A DNA stretch of 64,000 nucleotides, taken from the NCBI RefSeq assembly GCF_002896965.1, contig NZ_LYMM01000002.1, positions 186,001 through 250,000 of the forward strand, written 5' to 3'. This DNA comes from Novosphingobium guangzhouense. Lineage in GTDB: Bacteria > Pseudomonadota > Alphaproteobacteria > Sphingomonadales > Sphingomonadaceae. Positions 59,686 to 64,000 of this stretch are shown one piece after another (positions within the stretch are counted from its first letter, which is position 1; every line of letters starts with the position of its first letter). The notes beneath the pieces are model-generated. The model did no database searches, had not been told where the DNA came from, and worked only from the letters and a program-made list of their open reading frames with translations. A program made the translations under genes and the position numbers.

Positions 59686-60840
59686 TCAGACCAGCTGGTC
59701 CGCGAAGTCCGAGTAGTAGAAGTCGGTGATCTGCAGATCGATGGTGGGATTCTCCATCGGGGCGCAGGGGGTGAAGCGGATGCGGAACTTCGGCTTGCCG
59801 GAGGCGAGCTGAGCCGAGGTGTTGGCGTCCTTGTCGAAGAAGCACTCGGCACCGACCACCTTGCCGTCGCGGACCAGGGCGCGGAACGCGGTATTGATCT
59901 TCTCGAGGAAGTTCTTGACCTGCGCGACCGCGATCGGGTGGTCGATGAAGGGCTTGATGGTGGAGGCGATGACGTCCTGCAGCGCGTAGCTGGTCCGCGT
60001 CGCGGTTTCGAAAGCGAAGTCGGGTTGATCGTCGCCAGCCGTGGTGCGGTTGCCCCAGAAGCGATAGCCGTCCGACTGGATGATGGTGGTGACCGGGGCG
60101 TCGTTGAGGACGCCGGCGTCGGTTGACGCGTCCAGCAGATCGAAATGCACATCCTTCGTGATCGACAGGACACCGTCCATGGCAACGTTGGAGATCGTCT
60201 TGTGCCAACCGATCTCCTGGTCGATCCGGGCACGCAGGCCGAGGGCGCGGGCGACGGCATCGCCGGTCCAGTCGTTGGTGTCCGGCCAGAGCAGCATAAG
60301 TTCGCGCGAGGAGAAGTGATCGCGGTAGGTGACGGCGGCGGTAACGTCGGCGCCGATCGCGCGAGCGTAGGCAAAGCCGCGCAGCTTCTTTGCGCTGATG
60401 ACCAGTTCGGTCGCGACGGCCTGCGTATCGAGGCCGGGAGCCCCGATGATGCGCGGGCGCACGCCGAGCAGGCTTTCGGCGGCAAGGAGGGCCTGCAGTC
60501 CGGTGTAGCTGCTGCCGTTGGTGGAGCCGATGACGTTGGCATCGGTCTCGGCGACGGTTTCGCCCTCCGCGACGCGCACTACCACGACAATCGGGCTGGA
60601 CTGGTCGCCGATCGCCTCGAGCGCCTTTTTCAGCGTACCCAGCGAACCCGCATTGCCTGCGGCGGCATCCACGCTGGTCACCAGAACCGGCGTGTTGAGG
60701 GGGAAGGCCGCGTCGATCTCGGCTGCAACATCGTCCGGGCCGGCCATGGAGGTGGCGACAAGGCCGATGATCGACATGCTGGCGGGAGAGGCCGAGACGG
60801 TGCTGTCAGCGGATTCGGTAAGGGTGAGACCGTGGGTCAT
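59686..60840 (-). CDS. Phage tail sheath protein FI
   Basis: This 384-residue protein is the contractile sheath subunit (MSIIGLVATSMAGPDDVAAE, ALRARIDQEIGWHKTISNVA region, VFINDRRIVN-like DYRFWGNRTT equivalent near residue 270). C-terminal strands end in FYYSDFADQLV. It lies 9 bases after gene W, with genes J and I of the P2 order missing between. Confidence 0.93.
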   Translation of the reverse strand: MTHGLTLTESADSTVSASPASMSIIGLVATSMAGPDDVAAEIDAAFPLNTPVLVTSVDAAAGNAGSLGTLKKALEAIGDQSSPIVVVVRVAEGETVAETDANVIGSTNGSSYTGLQALLAAESLLGVRPRIIGAPGLDTQAVATELVISAKKLRGFAYARAIGADVTAAVTYRDHFSSRELMLLWPDTNDWTGDAVARALGLRARIDQEIGWHKTISNVAMDGVLSITKDVHFDLLDASTDAGVLNDAPVTTIIQSDGYRFWGNRTTAGDDQPDFAFETATRTSYALQDVIASTIKPFIDHPIAVAQVKNFLEKINTAFRALVRDGKVVGAECFFDKDANTSAQLASGKPKFRIRFTPCAPMENPTIDLQITDFYYSDFADQLV

Positions 60841-60849
60841 GTCGCGTCC

Positions 60850-61200
60850 TCAGTTCGGGATCGGGATGGAGAGGGTGACCTGCGCATTCGGCTCGGCAAC
60901 GTCAGTGCGCTTGCCTGCAATCGAGATCGAAAGGGTGCCGTCCGCGAAACTGCCGGCAACGCCGATCTTCGCAATCGAGAGGCGGGGTTCCCACTTGCGG
61001 ATCGCCAGCGCTGTGGCGGCGCGCATGAGCATCACGTTGGCGGCGTTGGCGGGAAAATCGATCAGGTGGAACAGCGCCGAACCGAACTCCTCGCGCATCT
61101 GGCGCGAGCCGAGCGGGGTTGTGAGGATCTTGCCGATCGACTGCGCAAGGTGCGCGGTGCCGTCGAGCTGCTGTCCGGTTGTGGCGTTCATCCCGATCAT
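60850..61200 (-). CDS. Baseplate protein W (gp25-like)
   Basis: This 116-residue protein belongs to the gp25/GpW baseplate wedge family, with lysozyme-like fold features (SIGKILTTPLGSRQMREEFG). An ATG at 61191 is an alternative start. In P2 it is followed by J and I; here the sheath gene follows directly. Confidence 0.9.
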   Translation of the reverse strand: MIGMNATTGQQLDGTAHLAQSIGKILTTPLGSRQMREEFGSALFHLIDFPANAANVMLMRAATALAIRKWEPRLSIAKIGVAGSFADGTLSISIAGKRTDVAEPNAQVTLSIPIPN

Positions 61201-61388
61201 GGGAGTAGCAAGAGCGCCAAGCCACGCGTTTTATCTAGGGGCGGGCGTGGTAACGGCGGGCTTCACCCAAGCACGGGAACCTCAGGCGCAATAGGCCGTT
61301 ATTTCCAACAGCATTGCGAACCCTATAGCATGCGACCCGAAAACCTTGACCCTCGCCGTTCCACCACGTCCGGCGAGGGTCTTTTATG
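61201..61388. other. Non-coding gap between genes V and W with a hairpin
   Basis: A 188-base gap between the baseplate genes V and W holds no gene I can support. It contains ACCCTCGCCG (61349-61358) paired with CGGCGAGGGT (61371-61380), followed on the plus strand by CTTTT, a terminator-like hairpin on the strand opposite to the tail genes. It might end a short plus-strand RNA or process the tail transcript. Confidence 0.5.
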
Positions 61389-61943
61389 TCAGGCAGGCGG
61401 GCCGGATTGCGCGGCCCCGGCCTGCACGCCGGAATGCTTATGGCTCTTGAGGCTGATGCCATCGGCTATAACGTCGCCGCTGGTCGTAATCGTGCCCTCC
61501 ACCGTCACGTCCCCCCGGATCGTCACCCCACCGGGCGCTTCGATAGCTGCGGTTCCACCTGCCGGCAGGATAGCCGTGAGGGCGTGGGCCTCGGGGTCAT
61601 AGGTGATCAGCGCACCATCCTCGAATTCAACGCCTTCGGTCAGCCCCCATGCGGGCAAGGGGAATGCGTCCTGCTCAATGCCGATCAGGGCGATGGCGGC
61701 AGCAAGCTGGCCATCGGGGCAAAGCAGGATGGCCTGTTCGCCAATGCTGGGCGGGCTCCACACCTTCGTCTTGCCGCATCGCGGGGCGAGCCAGCGGATC
61801 GGGGGCGTGGTTGCGCCACTATCTTCGTCGTCTTCATCGCCGTAGAGCACTGTGCAGCGTTTCGCGGCCAGGTCGACAGAGGCGATCGTTCCGAGACGGA
61901 TCAGCTCCGAAAGGTCGGCGGGAATGTCCTCCTGGTCTTTCAT
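61389..61943 (-). CDS. Baseplate assembly protein V
   Basis: This 184-residue protein is the P2 gpV-like tail spike or baseplate protein. It has an OB-fold type N-terminal part (LGTIASVDLAAKRCTVLY) and a beta-helix-like repeat (VTIRGDVTVEGTITTSGDV) and ends in HKHSGVQAG, where histidines may bind the iron of the spike tip. It overlaps the Rz1-like gene by four bases. Confidence 0.92.
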   Translation of the reverse strand: MKDQEDIPADLSELIRLGTIASVDLAAKRCTVLYGDEDDEDSGATTPPIRWLAPRCGKTKVWSPPSIGEQAILLCPDGQLAAAIALIGIEQDAFPLPAWGLTEGVEFEDGALITYDPEAHALTAILPAGGTAAIEAPGGVTIRGDVTVEGTITTSGDVIADGISLKSHKHSGVQAGAAQSGPPA

Positions 61944-62218
61944 TCGGCTCCCCCCGCCCGCATCCGGGCGTCATGATCCCTGATCGCATCGACCTTCGCG
62001 GCGCAGCGCTTGAATGCCTTGATGTAGATGCTGCGGCTTTCGATTACCGACGCCACCGTCTCCTGCCGCACGTCCTGGACGGTGCACGGCTCCATGAGGC
62101 CGGCCGGTATGCCTTGATAGGAGGGCGGCGCGGCGGAGACGACTTCACCTTTGCTGCTCGAGCAAGCGGCGCAGATCATCAGGCAGGCGACGGGCCATGA
62201 GTTCGCGAACTTGCGCAT
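61940..62218 (-). CDS. Rz1-like outer-membrane spanin lipoprotein
   Basis: This 92-residue protein has a signal sequence with lipobox ICAAC (Cys at residue 19) and a proline-containing linker, as expected for an o-spanin. It overlaps the Rz-like gene by 74 bases in a different frame, the hallmark of embedded spanin pairs. Together they fuse inner and outer membranes at lysis. Confidence 0.75.
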   Translation of the reverse strand: MRKFANSWPVACLMICAACSSSKGEVVSAAPPSYQGIPAGLMEPCTVQDVRQETVASVIESRSIYIKAFKRCAAKVDAIRDHDARMRAGGAE

Positions 62219-62537
62219 TGCTGTTCTCCAGATCCTTGAGTTGCGCAGCGGCGGCGACGTTCTGCCCCTCGATCAGCGCGAGTTTGTCCTGCAAAAGCAG
62301 GACGTTCTTCTGTTCGAGTTCGCGAAGCTGGTTCTGCTTGGCCGCGTAGGCGGACCAGCCCTTGTTGGCATCGGACAGATCGCCGATCTGCCGGTCCTTC
62401 ACTGCCATTTGATCGTTCTGGCGCTGGATGTGCAGATAGCCGATCACGGTCGCGCCGATGCCGCAGACGGCTAGCACGCCCACCATGGCGAACAGTTCGG
62501 ATTTCCACGGGGCCAGTAGGTTGAGAAGCCACTTCAC
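62145..62537 (-). CDS. Rz-like inner-membrane spanin
   Basis: This 130-residue protein has one N-terminal membrane anchor (LFAMVGVLAVCGIGATVIGY) and a long periplasmic coiled coil (LRELEQKNVLLLQDKLALIE) typical of i-spanins. Its end overlaps the Rz1-like gene and its start overlaps the holin-like gene by four bases. It is part of the lysis cassette. Confidence 0.78.
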   Translation of the reverse strand: MKWLLNLLAPWKSELFAMVGVLAVCGIGATVIGYLHIQRQNDQMAVKDRQIGDLSDANKGWSAYAAKQNQLRELEQKNVLLLQDKLALIEGQNVAAAAQLKDLENSNAQVRELMARRLPDDLRRLLEQQR

Positions 62538-62899
62538 GGGCGATCCTCCTCTTGAGCCTTGGCGGCACGGACGCGCTTGTCAGTGTTTGCGCGCAGCTTC
62601 ACGCCAAAGCGTTCATAGACGAAGCCCTCCAGAAAGCCGATCGTGACGTTCGCCCCGAGCCATCCGAAGACGCCTACGATAGGGCCGGTCCACAGAGGAT
62701 CGATCTTCATGGCCTGGCACATCAGCATGACGAGGAAGCCCACGAAGCCAGACGACACGGCCTCGCTCAGCGCTCGCCACCCGTTAAGGGGGTTACCCTT
62801 GTCGTATTCGCGCATGACATAGGCCAACAGGCCCCCCACCGCGGCGAGGATGGTATATCCCACCGCCGTCAGCCAGGCGCCCAGATCGAAATTTTCCAT
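62534..62899 (-). CDS. Putative holin
   Basis: This 121-residue protein has three membrane segments (AVGYTILAAVGGLLAYVM, SGFVGFLVMLMCQAM, WTGPIVGVFGWLGANVTIGF) and a charged C-terminal tail (KRVRAAKAQEEDRP). Size, topology and place between lysozyme and the spanins fit a phage holin that forms holes for the endolysin. Confidence 0.75.
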   Translation of the reverse strand: MENFDLGAWLTAVGYTILAAVGGLLAYVMREYDKGNPLNGWRALSEAVSSGFVGFLVMLMCQAMKIDPLWTGPIVGVFGWLGANVTIGFLEGFVYERFGVKLRANTDKRVRAAKAQEEDRP

Positions 62900-62915
62900 T
62901 AGCCCCGTGCATCCT

Positions 62916-63611
62916 TCATGCGGCGGTGAGGAACTGATCGTTCACCCACGCCGTCTTGCCCTGGTAGGTGATGCGAACCCAGTCGCCGGTATCCTCAAGC
63001 ACGGTGACGGCCGTGCCGCGCTTCAGCGATCCCAGCTTCGCGGCGGAGGTTGATGGACCACTGCGCACGTTCAGACCGGAACCGGCGTTGACCACGCGCA
63101 CATCGGCCTTTGCGACGGGTAGCGGCTGCTTGACGCATGATGGCGCCGCGCTCTCGTAGAGTGCCGCTTCGTCAGCGCGGCGGCTCTTGAGGCCGTTCAT
63201 CGGCTTGCCATCATTGTAGATCCAGCGGGGGAACTGATCGGCGGCATCGCCGAACCGGCCAGCCTTGTGCATCTGGCCCAGCGTCGACGACGCGATGGCC
63301 CCGGTATTGTAGTGGAACGACACCAGCGCATCGAACTGGTTCTGCGTTGTCGGCGCAGCGCCAAGGAACGCGGCGACTTCCTCGACATACTCCACGATGT
63401 CCACGTCGAACCGCGCATCGCACTGCGCCTGCGTCCAGATGACACCGGGCTTCACGTCAGGGCCGGTCGAACCCCATCCGATGGTCCAGGGCTTGCCATC
63501 CTTGCTGCCGGGATCGGGATAGGCGTCGAAGCGGCCATCGGCGCGCTTCTTCCCGCAGCCTTCCCATTTCTTGATGAGCGTCGCGCCAGCCGTGTCGAGA
63601 TGGTACGTCAT
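62916..63611 (-). CDS. Phage lysozyme (GH24) with SH3 domain
   Basis: This 231-residue endolysin has an N-terminal lysozyme domain with the catalytic Glu in IKKWEGCGKK (near residue 17) and Asp in DAYPDPGSKDGKPWTIGWGS region, followed by a bacterial SH3 domain (GLNVRSGPSTSAAKLGSLKR). It cleaves peptidoglycan at the end of the lytic cycle. It has no signal peptide, so export depends on the holin. Confidence 0.9.
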   Translation of the reverse strand: MTYHLDTAGATLIKKWEGCGKKRADGRFDAYPDPGSKDGKPWTIGWGSTGPDVKPGVIWTQAQCDARFDVDIVEYVEEVAAFLGAAPTTQNQFDALVSFHYNTGAIASSTLGQMHKAGRFGDAADQFPRWIYNDGKPMNGLKSRRADEAALYESAAPSCVKQPLPVAKADVRVVNAGSGLNVRSGPSTSAAKLGSLKRGTAVTVLEDTGDWVRITYQGKTAWVNDQFLTAA

Positions 63612-63632
63612 GTGTGTCCTCCTTCGACGTCG

Positions 63633-64000
63633 TCAGGCTGCCACCAGCCCCGGTTTGTAGATGTCGAGCAGCGCTTGCGTGATCTCGATACGCAGGTCAT
63701 CGTTGGCGGGAAGGTTCAGGTCGAACGGGACAATGATGATCTCGAAGATATCACCGCAGAAGCCGCCGGTCGGACCTTGCGTCGGCAAGCCCGCAGCCCC
63801 GACGCGCAGATAGCGATTGCCAAGCGTTGTATTAAGGCTGGTGAACGCGCCGCCAACACGGCTGTCGTCGAGAACACCATCAACCCACAAGCGCGGAATG
63901 CCGCCCGGAGCCGGCACGCAGCCGGCAGCGACGTGGATCAGCCCATCGCGCTTGTCGCCGCCCACACTGGTACGGGCACCATCGCCCTTGTCATGGAAGT
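63633..64000 (-). CDS. Phage structural protein with LamG-like C-terminus, partial
   Basis: The visible 122 codons end a frame that stays open to the right edge, so the N-terminus is missing. The segment (GIPRLWVDGVLDDSRVGGAF, GNRYLRVGAAGLPTQGP, GDIFEIIIVPFDL) resembles a concanavalin/LamG-type beta domain, as in tail fibres or receptor-binding proteins. It lies upstream of the lysis cassette. The identification is tentative. Confidence 0.6.
   Translation of the reverse strand, partial: FHDKGDGARTSVGGDKRDGLIHVAAGCVPAPGGIPRLWVDGVLDDSRVGGAFTSLNTTLGNRYLRVGAAGLPTQGPTGGFCGDIFEIIIVPFDLNLPANDDLRIEITQALLDIYKPGLVAA

Larger units (their letters stand above)
41578..64000. mobile_element. Prophage with P2-like contractile tail (left part)
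   Basis: From the 3' end of tRNA-Tyr to the right edge all genes are phage-type: integrase, early replication operon, Cro/CI switch, and tail and lysis genes. The tail proteins D, U, T, E, FII, FI, W and V identify a P2-like contractile tail. Capsid and terminase genes and the right attachment site are not in the window. The order of some tail genes differs from P2. The element looks intact in the visible part, with no broken phage gene. Confidence 0.93.

Overview
The window is high-GC DNA from an alphaproteobacterium, most likely a sphingomonad (Novosphingobium/Sphingobium type). The evidence is the housekeeping block: rpsA, cmk and aroA; a FYDLN-acid protein; tRNA-Ala(GGC); ffh-rpsP-rimM-trmD-rplS; an HU gene; rlmB and tRNA-Tyr(GTA).

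Region 1 (1-215, minus) is the 5' end of rpsA. Region 2 (about 216-32594) is a roughly 32 kb block of catabolic genes lying between rpsA and cmk, genes that are usually adjacent in alphaproteobacteria. Its left part is a plus-strand series: an intradiol (hydroxyquinol-type) dioxygenase, a xylose-isomerase-like TIM-barrel protein, an IolG-like inositol dehydrogenase, a second Gfo/Idh/MocA oxidoreductase, a complete sugar ABC transporter (binding lipoprotein, double ATPase, permease), a Dabb protein, maleylacetate reductase, an OprB-type porin and a LysR regulator. Next come an IclR regulator and 3-oxoadipate genes pcaI, pcaJ and pcaF. The IclR gene has an in-frame TAG and pcaI has a 2-nt frameshift. 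The rest holds a CynX-like MFS protein, a PQQ-dependent membrane dehydrogenase, two closely related sugar/inositol MFS transporters, three more LysR regulators, a cluster of SDR, DsbA-like, PRISE-like, DHA2-MFS and aldo/keto reductase genes, and a second TIM-barrel isomerase-like gene. Taken together the genes could import and oxidise a cyclitol or sugar, and could cleave hydroxyquinol to maleylacetate and then to 3-oxoadipate, succinyl-CoA and acetyl-CoA. No aromatic hydroxylase and no iolB/C/D gene is present, so the link between the two halves is an open and interesting question.

Region 3 (32595-41302) is ordinary core genome: an Mpo1/DUF962-like protein, cmk, aroA, the FYDLN protein, tRNA-Ala, ffh, the rpsP operon, an HU gene and rlmB. 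Just before it, at 32350-32477, lies an unusual array of AAGGTGACAC repeats, mostly in same-orientation pairs spaced exactly 21 bp.

Region 4 (41578 to the end) is a prophage with a P2-like contractile tail, inserted at the 3' end of tRNA-Tyr. It runs from a tyrosine integrase through a minus-strand early operon (DNA methyltransferase, multi-HTH protein, ASCH protein, LexA-like HTH, primase-helicase, Ogr-like zinc finger, CII-like and Cro-like regulators) to a divergent CI-like repressor. The repressor is followed by HIRAN and Ltp-type lipoprotein genes, the latter a candidate superinfection-exclusion factor. The minus-strand tail and lysis genes are D, U, T, E/E', FII, FI, W, V, Rz1/Rz, holin and lysozyme. 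A T7 slippery site joins E to E'. The right end of the prophage lies outside the window.
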